Origin: Clostridium_AD sp036569345 | GTDB taxonomy: Bacteria > Bacillota > Clostridia > Clostridiales > Clostridiaceae | Assembly: GCF_036569345.1 (NCBI RefSeq) | Contig: NZ_DATCQT010000175.1 | Span: 60,342 to 124,341, forward strand | Direction: 5' to 3' | Length of the DNA: 64,000 nucleotides | In this document: positions 1-7,958 of the stretch, one piece after another | How the letters are laid out: each line of letters opens with the position of its first letter | Numbering within the stretch: the first letter of the stretch is position 1 | The notes under the pieces: model-generated | What the model saw: only the letters and a program-made list of their open reading frames with translations | The model's database searches: none | What the model was told of the DNA's origin: nothing | Made by a program: the position numbers and the translations under genes

Positions 1-636
1 GAAGGTATGGTTAGACATGCCACAAACTATAATTTTTTATCTTCGGATTATAATTTATTGAATATATATGTAACATTGGATTCAGAAGGTAAAAACTTAG
101 TACTTCCCTACCTAGAAATAAAGGGAAAAAATATTGCGCTTACAGGCATGGCCTTATTTAAAGGGGATAAAATGGCTTATGTACTACCTATAAAGGAAGG
201 CAAAATTATGAATATGCTTAGGGAGAAAAAAGGTAAAGGAATATTAAGTTTGCAGGAAGGTCCAGGTAAGTATATAAGTTATGATGCAATGGTTAAAAGG
301 AAGGTAAAATGTAATAAGAGAGAAGGCAAATATGAATTCATCATTGAGTTAGATTTTAAGGGAGACATCATAGAGAACACATTATATAAAGCTATTAAAA
401 AAGATAGTGAAAAAGAATTTGAAGAACTCATGTCAAAAAAAATAGAAAAAATGTGTTATGATTTTTTGGAAGAAATGAAAAATAGTTATAAAATAGATTG
501 CTTAAATTTAGGGATGTATGCTGCGGCCAAATATGGTAGAGAAACCGGAGTAGATTGGAATGAACAGGTAAGTAATGCAGATATTAAAGTTAATGTAGTG
601 GTGAAAATTGATAAGATGGGAACAGGGCAGTACTAA
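1..636 (+). CDS. Ger(x)C family spore germination lipoprotein, C-terminal part (5' end outside window)
   Basis: The reading frame is already open at base 1, so the N-terminus, including the expected lipoprotein signal, lies upstream. About 211 residues remain and match the C-terminal domain of Ger(x)C germinant-receptor subunits: a short segment ending in GMALFKGDKMAYVL, then a mixed alpha/beta region, then the family's late block with 'EEMKNSYKIDCLNLG' followed by a W-N-E stretch. These subunits sit on the outer face of the spore inner membrane with the GerA and GerB subunits and help sense germinants. The next gene is a GerB-type permease, so this is the end of a germinant-receptor operon. 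Identification rests on family resemblance and context; which receptor it belongs to cannot be told. Confidence 0.85.
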   Translation, partial: EGMVRHATNYNFLSSDYNLLNIYVTLDSEGKNLVLPYLEIKGKNIALTGMALFKGDKMAYVLPIKEGKIMNMLREKKGKGILSLQEGPGKYISYDAMVKRKVKCNKREGKYEFIIELDFKGDIIENTLYKAIKKDSEKEFEELMSKKIEKMCYDFLEEMKNSYKIDCLNLGMYAAAKYGRETGVDWNEQVSNADIKVNVVVKIDKMGTGQY

Positions 637-658
637 AAGTACATGGAGAGTAAATAAG

Positions 659-1744
659 ATGGATAAAGCAAAAATAAATTTGTTGGAAGAAAGCGAATGC
701 ATAGCAATGGTAGTTGGGTTTGTAACCAGCGTAGGTCTTTTATCATTACCCAATGGAGTAGTAAAGGATGCTAAACAGGATGGATGGCTATCGGTTGTTA
801 TTGGTGGAATATATCCTCTATTTCTGGCTTTCTTATCTATTTATTATGTAAAAAAACATCCAAATGAGGATATATTAGTTTTAAGTAAGAAATATTTAGG
901 AGTCATTCTTGGTACCATATGCAATATTTTATTTATGGCTCAGTTTGGTGTATATTTGATAGGGGTTGCATCTGGAATGAGTAATGTTTTTATATGCCAT
1001 GCAACAGCTTTTTTAACACCAATAAAGCTTTTCATTCCTGCTATATTAGTAGCTACTTATTTAGCTCTTAAAGAGATAAAAGTATTGGCAAGAATAAATA
1101 TAATTGGTCTTTATGCTGTGGTGATATCGATATTAACCTTACTAACATCCTTGCAAAGTGGTAACTACCTGAATTTGCTTCCTGTTTTTGGAACTGGGTA
1201 TAAAAATATTTTAAAGTCAAGCCTTGAATCCGCTTATGCTTATGGTGGACTAGAGGGAATATTTTTAATTTATCCTTTTATGAGAAACAAAGATAAAATT
1301 AAAGCAGTAGTGTTGAAATCTAGTTTTTTAATTATGTCACTTTATATTTTGACAACTTTTATATGTATCTATTCCTTAGGATATAAGGTTACTTCTAAAG
1401 CATTATGGCCAGTTTTACTAGTAACAGAAGGAGTAAATTTACCGGTACTAAATAGCTTTCGTTACATATTTTTATTTTTATGGAGCGTAACTATATTTAG
1501 GACGTTATCAAATTATCAGTATTCAGTTACATATATTTTAAGTTATATACTAAAAGTAAAAGATGAAAAGAAGGTTTATTGCTTTACAGTTCCTATTATA
1601 ATTTACTTGTGCTTAAAAGTTGGAAGTGAAATGCACAGACGGGCTTTTCTCGGCTATATTATTCCGAAGGTAACATTGTTTAATATAACATACATATCTA
1701 TTATTGCTATATTGATATTTATAAAAGACAAAGGTCGAAAGTGA
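659..1744 (+). CDS. Spore germination permease, GerAB/GerKB type
   Basis: This 361-residue, very hydrophobic protein has about ten predicted membrane spans, as expected for the endospore germination permease family (APC superfamily). It is the putative germinant-binding membrane subunit of a Ger receptor. I chose ATG 659 over an in-frame start at 608 because GGAGAG lies at 645-650 and because the protein then opens with 'MDKAKINLLEESECIA', like family members. The gene begins 22 bases after the Ger(x)C stop and is probably co-transcribed with it. A strong palindromic terminator follows at 1793-1822. The family call is firm; the germinant is unknown. Confidence 0.88.
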   Translation: MDKAKINLLEESECIAMVVGFVTSVGLLSLPNGVVKDAKQDGWLSVVIGGIYPLFLAFLSIYYVKKHPNEDILVLSKKYLGVILGTICNILFMAQFGVYLIGVASGMSNVFICHATAFLTPIKLFIPAILVATYLALKEIKVLARINIIGLYAVVISILTLLTSLQSGNYLNLLPVFGTGYKNILKSSLESAYAYGGLEGIFLIYPFMRNKDKIKAVVLKSSFLIMSLYILTTFICIYSLGYKVTSKALWPVLLVTEGVNLPVLNSFRYIFLFLWSVTIFRTLSNYQYSVTYILSYILKVKDEKKVYCFTVPIIIYLCLKVGSEMHRRAFLGYIIPKVTLFNITYISIIAILIFIKDKGRK

Positions 1745-1792
1745 ACTATTTTTAATAAAAATTTTCTTTTTATGCATTTATATTTTTATTGT

Positions 1793-1822
1793 AAAAAACT
1801 CCAGAAGATTCTGGAGTTTTTT
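1793..1822. terminator. Bidirectional rho-independent terminator
   Basis: A perfect 12-bp stem (AAAAAACTCCAG with its complement) with a 6-base loop ends in six T on the plus strand and starts with six A, so it can work in both directions. It lies between the germination operon and the convergent small gene at 1842-2006. Confidence 0.9.
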
Positions 1823-1841
1823 AGGACATATTAAGTTTTAA

Positions 1842-2006
1842 TTATTTGTTATGAGATAATTTAGAACGTTTAGTGAGTTTGTCATTATTTGCATCTATTC
1901 TTGAACCGTTTTCAATTCCTATATCACCACCACTTTGAGGAAACATTTTTCTAAGTTCAGCATTAGATTTTTTTTCGGTTTTCATGTGACTTTTATTATT
2001 GTGCAT
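1842..2006 (-). CDS. Small hydrophilic protein, 54 aa, function unknown
   Basis: ATG at 2004-2006 is preceded by a near-perfect AGGAGG (2012-2018 region), and an open frame of 54 codons ends at TAA 1842-1844. The product starts 'MHNNKSHMKTEKKSNAE' and is rich in Lys, Asn and Ser, with no hydrophobic segment or Cys; it contains the string 'RKMFPQSGGDIGIENGSRID'. The strong ribosome binding site and a terminator just downstream support a real gene. It resembles in style other tiny polar proteins of this window (9894-10073, 10164-10265, 61940-62071). I recognise no family. A spore-associated role is conceivable but is only a guess from the neighbouring germination genes. Confidence 0.65.
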   Translation of the reverse strand: MHNNKSHMKTEKKSNAELRKMFPQSGGDIGIENGSRIDANNDKLTKRSKLSHNK

Positions 2007-2219
2007 AAATATTCCTCCTTTTATGTTGTTGTATAATATTAATATAACCCTAACAACATAAAAATATATGTGCGAAAAATTGCTATAAATGGTGGAGGTT
2101 TTTTTAAACTTATTATATAATACAAATATACATAAATTTGAATGTATGAATTTATATAGATGTAATATACTATTAATATGAGTTCTATAATTAAAAAATT
2201 AAAGAGGATGTGACTTAAT

Positions 2220-2945
2220 ATGCCGTTTAATGTATATGATAGCAATAGAAAATATTTAGGATTTATTCAAGCTGCATATCCACAATATACAAATGTATTC
2301 ATGGTTGCTAGTACAAATATTAAGTTAGAGAAAAAAGACTTTGATATAAATAATATTAAATCTGAGTTAGCTAGTTTTTTGGGATGTAAAAGTATCTTAG
2401 GAAAAATTAATGAACTAAGATTAAGCAAAAGTATCGATAATATAATAAATAAAGAATTTAATAAATATAAAGATAATACATATGAAGAATTATTGAAACT
2501 TGTATACCTTAGAATATTACGTTATGGAGAAAAAATTCAGTATAAAAAAGTGGAAAATGCACAAATCGATGCATATTTTTTAGTTGACATTAATAATGTT
2601 GTGATTGAAAATGACTCTATAATTATAGATGAAGAGATAGATTATATTTGTAATGAGAAAATAGGAAATCTTATTCCCATGGTTGCAAAGATAACTGATT
2701 ATCCTAGAATACAAATTGATAGCATGATGTCAGGGCAAGGGTTGCTATTAGGTGCAGACCTTGCTGATTTGGTGGGGAGAAGCCATATTCACAGGACAAA
2801 ATTAAAATTAAAATCAGGAAATTTTATTCACGAGCTTGATTTTCCTGTGGAATTATACATAAAAAAAGGTGATACTATTGAAATCTATGTAGATAATAGA
2901 GTTATTAAAAGAATATTTTGTGATGGTATTATATACGAATTTTAA
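2220..2945 (+). CDS. Hypothetical protein, 241 aa
   Basis: The ATG at 2220 follows an AGAGGATG ribosome binding site. The product begins 'MPFNVYDSNRKYLGF', has no signal peptide or membrane segment, and looks like a soluble alpha/beta protein. Its last 90 residues (from about 'NLIPMVAKITDYPRI') are the most structured part and look beta-rich, ending 'GDTIEIYVDNRVIKRIF'. The middle is rich in Lys, Asn and Ile. It stands alone, divergent from the small gene at 1842-2006. I do not recognise the family and assign no function. Confidence 0.7.
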   Translation: MPFNVYDSNRKYLGFIQAAYPQYTNVFMVASTNIKLEKKDFDINNIKSELASFLGCKSILGKINELRLSKSIDNIINKEFNKYKDNTYEELLKLVYLRILRYGEKIQYKKVENAQIDAYFLVDINNVVIENDSIIIDEEIDYICNEKIGNLIPMVAKITDYPRIQIDSMMSGQGLLLGADLADLVGRSHIHRTKLKLKSGNFIHELDFPVELYIKKGDTIEIYVDNRVIKRIFCDGIIYEF

Positions 2946-3030
2946 AGGTTTTTAAAAATGAGTACAAATTGAGAATAATGTGCTGTTTTAGATTAAGTGT
3001 TTTTTCTAAGATTATGCTATAACAAAAAGT

Positions 3031-3071
3031 ATATATTGCTAGGAATGCGCTCACTTAGCCAAGTAATTCTA
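3031..3071. repeat. Copy 1 of a small inverted-repeat element
   Basis: This 41-base stretch is similar, in reverse complement, to 3789-3829. Both carry the string TAGAATTACTT-GC followed by GCATT-CTA and an ATATAT end. Both are also preceded by AACAAAA and an ATAT-rich start because the element is itself nearly palindromic. This copy is the more degenerate. It lies in the 253-base gap before the thioesterase. Confidence 0.5.
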
Positions 3072-3198
3072 AAATTATTTTATTTACAGCGGCTAAAAAA
3101 CACAAACTCGCTTAAGCTCAAACATGTATTTTTGTGTAAAAATAGTTTTACAGCGAAATGAGAATGACTGGCTACATTATAGGAAGAAGGTTATAAAT

Positions 3199-3612
3199 AT
3201 GTATATAAGTGAAAAAACACTAGTTGTTCGTTATTGTGAGACGGATAAGATGGCCAGAGTTTATCACGCTAATTATCTAGTGTACTTTGAAGTGGGCAGA
3301 ACAGAATTTATAAAGAAAATTGGCATGAGTTATTCTGATATGGAGAAAATCGGGATAATGATACCAGTGATTGAGAGTAATTGCAAATATATTCAAGGGG
3401 CAGAATATGAGGAAACATTAATAATAAAAACATCTATTGAAGAATTAACACCAGTAAAGGTAACCTTCAATTATTCGGTTGTTAGAAAAAAAGATGGTAT
3501 AGAAATCACTAAAGGGAGCACAAAACATGTCTTCGTTAGTAACGATTTTAAGATAATTAATTTGAAAAAAAAGCATCCTGATATATTAGAAAAATTACAG
3601 TTATTGGTATAA
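3199..3612 (+). CDS. Acyl-CoA thioesterase, YbgC/4-hydroxybenzoyl-CoA thioesterase type (hotdog fold)
   Basis: This 137-residue protein has the signature of the YbgC/FadM thioesterases: 'VRYCETDKMARVYHANYL' at residues 10-27, with Asp16 as the presumed catalytic acid and His23 in the usual place, followed by 'YFEVGRTEF'. Such enzymes hydrolyse short acyl-CoA or acyl-ACP thioesters in the cytoplasm. An in-frame start at 3124 exists, but ATG 3199 is preferred: AGGAAGAAGG lies at 3181-3190 and the family N-terminus begins here. The substrate cannot be inferred. The gene is followed closely by a truncated acetyltransferase fragment. Confidence 0.88.
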   Translation: MYISEKTLVVRYCETDKMARVYHANYLVYFEVGRTEFIKKIGMSYSDMEKIGIMIPVIESNCKYIQGAEYEETLIIKTSIEELTPVKVTFNYSVVRKKDGIEITKGSTKHVFVSNDFKIINLKKKHPDILEKLQLLV

Positions 3613-3640
3613 TTAAAAGGAAGCCAAATTGGGGGAGAAC

Positions 3641-3727
3641 ATGTTTTTTAAAACCGAAAGATTAGTTGCTAGGAAACTTACAATACACGATATTATACCC
3701 TTTGACGAAATGCAAATGATAAATTGA
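3641..3727 (+). pseudogene. N-terminal remnant of a GNAT acetyltransferase
   Basis: A GGGGGAG ribosome binding site at 3631-3637 and ATG 3641 start the frame 'MFFKTERLVARKLTIHDI', which is the typical opening of RimJ/RimL-like GNAT acetyltransferases ('ETERL-lR'). It stops at TGA 3725-3727 after only 28 codons. The remaining ~140 residues of a normal enzyme are absent; the sequence runs directly into T-rich DNA and the hairpin at 3774-3835. This is best read as a deletion remnant, not a functional peptide. Family assignment rests on the short N-terminal match only. Confidence 0.6.
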
Positions 3728-3773
3728 TATGAGACTATAAAAAATAAAAATTTTTTTTATATATAATGATAAC

Positions 3774-3835
3774 AAAAGGATATATTGCTAGAATTACTTA
3801 GCGATGTGAAAGCATTTCTAACGATATATCCTTTT
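3774..3835. repeat. Hairpin element, copy 2 of the small inverted repeat; possible terminator
   Basis: The arms AAAAGGATATAT (3774-3785) and its complement (3824-3835) extend inward with eight more positions that pair with one mismatch and one wobble. The interior shows similarity to 3031-3071 in opposite orientation. It lies just past the stop of the leftward exonuclease, with A-rich and T-rich flanks, and could terminate that gene. Confidence 0.6.
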
Positions 3836-3844
3836 CCTTGTAGA

Positions 3845-4453
3845 TTATTTAGTAAGCTGGGAAAAATAATGTCTAGGGATAAAACCTTTCTTAATACCTT
3901 CTGTAACTAGCAAATATGTTGCAGTAGTATCAAATCTAGCATCATGGAAATTTGATGTATCTCCAAAATATTCATTGCTTTTTAAATTTATTTGAGTTTC
4001 ATCTAATTCTAGAAATTTAATATTCTCTGATAATTTTGGATTTTTATAGCCCCCACGGGTTGTGTAAAGCTTACATATATCTTTATAATATTTCATAGTG
4101 CAAAATGTATGTTTAGGCGTTAGGGTATGTCCACAATTTGCAAGTTCGTGAGTTAAAAATTTTATATCAAAATTAACATTGTGTCCTATAAGAATATCTG
4201 CAGTTATAAAATCCTCAATAAAATCATTGTATGAATCTTCAAAAGTTTTGCCTTCACTTAATGTATACAAATCATCTACACTAAAACCATGTACATCTTG
4301 GGCAGATGGTTCTACATAATCTACTGTAAAAAAGATGTTTTTACCAGTCGTTTTTGTAGGCTTAAAATCTGTGTCAACAAGTATATAACTTAACTGACAT
4401 ATGTTACCTGGCCTTATGCCAGTAGTTTCTGTGTCAAAAAAAATCATTTTCAT
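3845..4453 (-). CDS. 3'-5' exonuclease, DEDDh family (DnaQ-like)
   Basis: This 202-residue protein carries the three exonuclease motifs of the RNase T/DNA polymerase III epsilon family: ExoI 'FFDTETTG' with Asp7 and Glu9, ExoII 'LIGHNVNFDIKFL', and ExoIII 'FHDARFDTTATYLL' with the His and Asp of the DEDDh class. It would remove nucleotides from 3' ends using two metal ions. There is no BRCT or polymerase domain, so it is a stand-alone exonuclease. The start ATG (4451-4453) has AGGAGG at 4461-4466. The role (repair, proofreading or RNA turnover) is not determined. Confidence 0.88.
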   Translation of the reverse strand: MKMIFFDTETTGIRPGNICQLSYILVDTDFKPTKTTGKNIFFTVDYVEPSAQDVHGFSVDDLYTLSEGKTFEDSYNDFIEDFITADILIGHNVNFDIKFLTHELANCGHTLTPKHTFCTMKYYKDICKLYTTRGGYKNPKLSENIKFLELDETQINLKSNEYFGDTSNFHDARFDTTATYLLVTEGIKKGFIPRHYFSQLTK

Positions 4454-4511
4454 TAAAAATCCTCCTGTAGTTCTTACCTAGATGTATATTTACAGTTAAT
4501 ATATGAAAAGG

Positions 4512-4874
4512 TTATTTATAGTTTTGTAGTTCTTCTTTTTCACTTTTTTTTAATCCTTTATATACAAGTTCAAAAGACAAATCTATTAGAAAGAAGATTT
4601 TATCATCAGAAATTGAACCGTCAAGAATTATGGTGTTCCAATGTTTTTTATTCATATGGTATCCGGGTTTAATAGCATCAAAGTCCCTACGTAAATCCTC
4701 TGCCATAAAAGGTTCACATTTCAAGTTAACTTCAAGTACAGGTTTATTGATATTTGTTAAGGCGAACATTTTAGAGCTAACCTTAAAAACTAAAGTTTCA
4801 TCATCAAAGGGAAAACATTCTGTAACACCCTTTTTACTTAAACAATAATTTTTTAAAAGTCCTAAAGACAACAT
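4512..4874 (-). CDS. MmcQ/YjbR family protein
   Basis: This 120-residue protein has the features of the MmcQ/YjbR family: 'KGVTECFPFDDETLVFKV' near the N-terminus, then 'MFALTNINKPVLEVNLK', and the late motif 'PGYHMNKKHWNTIILDGSI'. Members have a CyaY-like fold and may bind DNA, but their cellular role is unsettled. The start has an AAAGGATG ribosome binding site. It lies upstream of the exonuclease on the same strand with a 58-base gap, so the two may be co-transcribed. Confidence 0.85.
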   Translation of the reverse strand: MLSLGLLKNYCLSKKGVTECFPFDDETLVFKVSSKMFALTNINKPVLEVNLKCEPFMAEDLRRDFDAIKPGYHMNKKHWNTIILDGSISDDKIFFLIDLSFELVYKGLKKSEKEELQNYK

Positions 4875-4956
4875 AATAAATCATCCTTTACTTTTTTACT
4901 TAATAAAAATAAATCTATATTAATTATAACATAGATTTAATAGTTTATTTCTTTCT

Positions 4957-6120
4957 TTAAGTTTCATTTTTTACAATTATACCATTAATCATTACAAATT
5001 CTACTTTGCTTCTTAAATCAAATGGGTGTCCACTATATATAACAATATCGGCATCCTTTCCAATTTCTAAGCTTCCAACAATGCCCTCGATGCCAAGTAT
5101 TTCTGCAGCATTTATTGTTATTGCCTTAAGAGCTTCAATTTCATCCATTCCCTCTCTTGCGGCAATACCGGCACAGATTGGAAGATATTGTAGGGGAATA
5201 ACAGGATGGTCTGTCATTATGGCTACTTTCAAACCTGCTTTGGATAGAATTCCAGGAGTTTTAAAAGTTAGATTTTTAAGTTCCACTTTTGATCTAGTAG
5301 ATAGTGCTGGACCCAATATTATGCCCTTTTGAATACCTTCTTTTAAATAATTTACAATTAAATGTCCTTCTGTGCAATGATCAAGGGTTATATCTATATT
5401 AAATTCCTTTGCAATCCTTAGAGCAGTAAGGATATCATCAGCTCTATGAGCATGGACTTTTAATGGTATTTCCTTTTTTATAACCTTAGCAAGTGCCTCC
5501 ATTTTCATATCAAATTCAGGCGTTTTATCAGGATGTTCTAGAAAATTATTTTGTTTTTCTAGATACATCTTTGCTTTAATAAGATTTTCTCTTAAAATTG
5601 CAGCAGTGCCCATTCTTGTGCTGGGGGATTTTTTCTGATCATGATATACTCTTTTAGGATTTTCACCAAAAGCAACCTTCATAGCAAGGCATTCATTTAC
5701 AATCATGTCATCAATCCTATTTCCATAGGTTTTAACAACTGCGAATTGTCCACCAATTACATTTGCACTACCTGGACCAGTTGCAACGGTTGTTATTCCA
5801 GCATCTAATGCATCCTTAAAGCACATGTCCATTGGGTTAATAGCGTCAATTGCTCTTAAATGTGGAGTAACAGGGTCAACAGCTTCATTGCCATCAGCAC
5901 CTTCAAAACCCATTCCGTCTTCCCACATTCCTAAATGACAGTGAGCATCAATCATTCCTGGAATAACAAACTTACCTTTAGCATCAATGATTTCTGCGTT
6001 TCGAGGTGCTTTAACCTCATTCCCAATAGCAATAATTTTACCATGATCAACTAAGATCATTCCATTTTTGAAATTTTCTTTTGACATACTGTGTATATTT
6101 GCATTTTTAATTAAAATCAT
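4957..6120 (-). CDS. Metal-dependent amidohydrolase (imidazolonepropionase-related)
   Basis: This 387-residue protein is an amidohydrolase-superfamily enzyme: N-terminal beta-sandwich part ('MILIKNANIHSMSKEN'), HxH metal site 'GMIDAHCHLGMWEDG', later His ligands in 'LKVHAHRADD' and 'LDHCTEGH', and the metal Asp in 'MTDHPVI'. The C-terminus 'GSLEIGKDADIVIYSGHP' returns to the sandwich domain. I chose ATG 6120 over a TTG at 6135 because AGGAGT lies seven bases upstream of it. It belongs to the COG1228-like group whose substrates are mostly unknown; it could be a dipeptidase or cyclic amide hydrolase. It is divergent from the symporter gene at 6398. Confidence 0.85.
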   Translation of the reverse strand: MILIKNANIHSMSKENFKNGMILVDHGKIIAIGNEVKAPRNAEIIDAKGKFVIPGMIDAHCHLGMWEDGMGFEGADGNEAVDPVTPHLRAIDAINPMDMCFKDALDAGITTVATGPGSANVIGGQFAVVKTYGNRIDDMIVNECLAMKVAFGENPKRVYHDQKKSPSTRMGTAAILRENLIKAKMYLEKQNNFLEHPDKTPEFDMKMEALAKVIKKEIPLKVHAHRADDILTALRIAKEFNIDITLDHCTEGHLIVNYLKEGIQKGIILGPALSTRSKVELKNLTFKTPGILSKAGLKVAIMTDHPVIPLQYLPICAGIAAREGMDEIEALKAITINAAEILGIEGIVGSLEIGKDADIVIYSGHPFDLRSKVEFVMINGIIVKNET

Positions 6121-6305
6121 ATAAAAACTCCTCAATTTTTAGTAATTTATAGCAAAATAATTGAAATTAATATTTTGCTATACTAATATTTTTGTAATAA
6201 AAATATCATAGCACATTTTAGTAAATATTGTCAAAAATAGATTTTTTAAAAGTACAATGGTATGAAAGAGCATTTTAGGAGTAATATACAAATTAGACAA
6301 GTTTC

Positions 6306-6334
6306 TTGCATATTAATGCAGAATATAATATAAT
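6306..6334 (+). promoter_or_regulatory. Probable sigma-A promoter of the symporter gene
   Basis: TTGCAT at 6306-6311 and TATAAT at 6329-6334 are separated by 17 bases, about 60 bases before the start codon at 6398. This is seen directly; activity is inferred. Confidence 0.6.
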
Positions 6335-6397
6335 TACAAAGAATTATATTGAGAAAATTCTATAATATCAGAAAAAAGAGTTGAAAGAGGTGCGAAA

Positions 6398-7570
6398 ATG
6401 TCAAAAAAAATCGGTCTTTTGCCGAAGTTAATTTTAGGTATTATTTTAGGTATTATTATAGGTTTAATTTCTAGGTCTTTAGAATTTTATGTAATAGTGA
6501 GGTTATTAAGTACATTTTCATCACTTTTCGGAAACTTCTTAAGTTTTGTTATTCCATTAATTATTATTGCCTTCGTGGCGCCAGGCATAGCAGATTTAGG
6601 CAAGGGCGCGGGTAAATTATTAGCTATAACTACAGGAATTGCATATCTATCAACAATTATAGCGGGTGGAGTAGCATATGTATTAGGAATTTCAGTGCTT
6701 CCTAAATTTATAAAATTAGGACAAGTAGCTAAAAAATCAGGTATAGATGTAACACCATATTTTATTATAGACATGCCGGCCGTTATGGGTGTTATGACAG
6801 CTTTAGTGCTTGCATTTATATTAGGACTTGGTATGGCCCATATTAAAGGAAAAACTTTACTTGAGTCTACAAAGGATTTTCAAAGTATAATACAAGGAGT
6901 AGTTAGGACAATTTTAATTCCCTTTATACCACTTCATATTGCTGGTTTATTTTCTAAATTAACGGCGTCAGGGGAAATGTTTAAAACTATTAGTGCTTTT
7001 GCTATAGTATTTGTTCTTCTTATTTTACTTCAAATGATATATATCTTATTTCAATATACAATTGCTTGGGTTATTACTGGGAAAAGTCCTATGAAATCAA
7101 TTAAAAACATGATGCCAGCATATTTTACAGCACTTGGAACCCAATCATCGGCAGCAACTATACCTGTAACTCTTCAGTGTGCTAAAACAAATGGGGTTTC
7201 TGAAGATATTGCAGACTTTGTAATACCATTATGTGCAACTATACATTTAGCAGGAGATACAATAACCCTTGTTCTTGCATCGATGGGAGTAATGATTTTA
7301 TCAGGAACTATCCCAACTTTTTCACTTATGGGACCCTTTATATTAATGCTAGGAATAACAATGGTAGCAGCACCTGGAATACCAGGTGGGGGAGTAATGG
7401 CAGCACTTGGGTTACTGGAAAAAATGTTGATGTTTAATCCAGCTCAACTTGGACTTATGATTGCAATTCACTTTGCTCAAGATAGTTTTGGAACAGCGAC
7501 AAATATTACAGGTGATTGTGCTATTGCAATAGTAGTAGATAAAATTTCAAAAGAGCAAATAAAAATTTAA
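6398..7570 (+). CDS. Dicarboxylate/amino acid:cation symporter (DAACS family)
   Basis: This 390-residue protein has about eight transmembrane helices and the DAACS signatures: the serine-rich reentrant loop 'LGTQSSAATIPVTLQC', the 'IPLCATIHLAGDTI' helix and the 'GIPGGGVMAALGLL' loop. Such carriers bring in C4-dicarboxylates or acidic or neutral amino acids with Na+ or H+. The spacing and ribosome binding site (GAGGTG before ATG 6398) are normal, and a perfect palindromic terminator follows. It is divergent from an amidohydrolase, so the two may act on related compounds, but nothing in the sequence fixes the substrate. Confidence 0.9.
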   Translation: MSKKIGLLPKLILGIILGIIIGLISRSLEFYVIVRLLSTFSSLFGNFLSFVIPLIIIAFVAPGIADLGKGAGKLLAITTGIAYLSTIIAGGVAYVLGISVLPKFIKLGQVAKKSGIDVTPYFIIDMPAVMGVMTALVLAFILGLGMAHIKGKTLLESTKDFQSIIQGVVRTILIPFIPLHIAGLFSKLTASGEMFKTISAFAIVFVLLILLQMIYILFQYTIAWVITGKSPMKSIKNMMPAYFTALGTQSSAATIPVTLQCAKTNGVSEDIADFVIPLCATIHLAGDTITLVLASMGVMILSGTIPTFSLMGPFILMLGITMVAAPGIPGGGVMAALGLLEKMLMFNPAQLGLMIAIHFAQDSFGTATNITGDCAIAIVVDKISKEQIKI

Positions 7571-7592
7571 CAAAATATAATATATGTTATAC

Positions 7593-7634
7593 AAAAAAAC
7601 TGATTAGAAAGTATACTTTCTAATCAGTTTTTTT
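7593..7634. terminator. Bidirectional terminator, perfect 42-bp palindrome
   Basis: The two 21-base halves (AAAAAAACTGATTAGAAAGTA and its exact complement) meet without a spacer. Seven T end the plus-strand transcript and the minus-strand transcript sees the same. It serves the symporter and the convergent small gene at 7678-7857. Confidence 0.92.
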
Positions 7635-7677
7635 GGCTAAAAATTTTAAAAATATCAATATGATATTATGGAAAAAA

Positions 7678-7857
7678 CTATTTTTTATGTTCAACAAGAT
7701 CAATGGCACCTAAAATAATGTGAGCAAGTCCAAATCCCACAACACCTGATTCAATCATTGGAAGTACATTTTTCTTTTTCATGTTATTTTTCGAAAATGA
7801 AGCACCAGCAGCAGTTACAACTGTACCTAACAAAGTTGGAATTAATCCTTCACGCAT
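7678..7857 (-). CDS. Small protein with two hydrophobic segments, 59 aa
   Basis: ATG at 7855-7857, with GGGAGG upstream, opens a 59-codon frame ending at TAG 7678-7680. The product begins 'MREGLIPTLLGTVVTAAG', has a basic middle 'KNNMKKKNVLP', and a second apolar stretch 'GVVGFGLAHIILGAIDLVEH'. The layout is hydrophobic-basic-hydrophobic, suggesting a small membrane protein with two spans. Short proteins of this layout occur in other clostridia, but I know of no established function. The good ribosome binding site and terminator support expression. Confidence 0.65.
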   Translation of the reverse strand: MREGLIPTLLGTVVTAAGASFSKNNMKKKNVLPMIESGVVGFGLAHIILGAIDLVEHKK

Positions 7858-7958
7858 ATTAAATACCTCCCTTTTAATAATATGTTATTATCTTTTACAA
7901 ATGCGAGATGTTTAATACTACAAAATATATGGTATATATGCTTTTTATTTTTAGGAGA

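Noticed and set aside
3124..3198. Longer N-terminus of the thioesterase
   Set aside because: The 25 extra residues match no family member and a better ribosome binding site precedes ATG 3199.
4630..4848. Long open frames opposite the YjbR gene and opposite many other genes (for example 12072-12503, 17273-17572, 53420-53755)
   Set aside because: They lie entirely antisense to well-identified genes, lack ribosome binding sites and show no family features.
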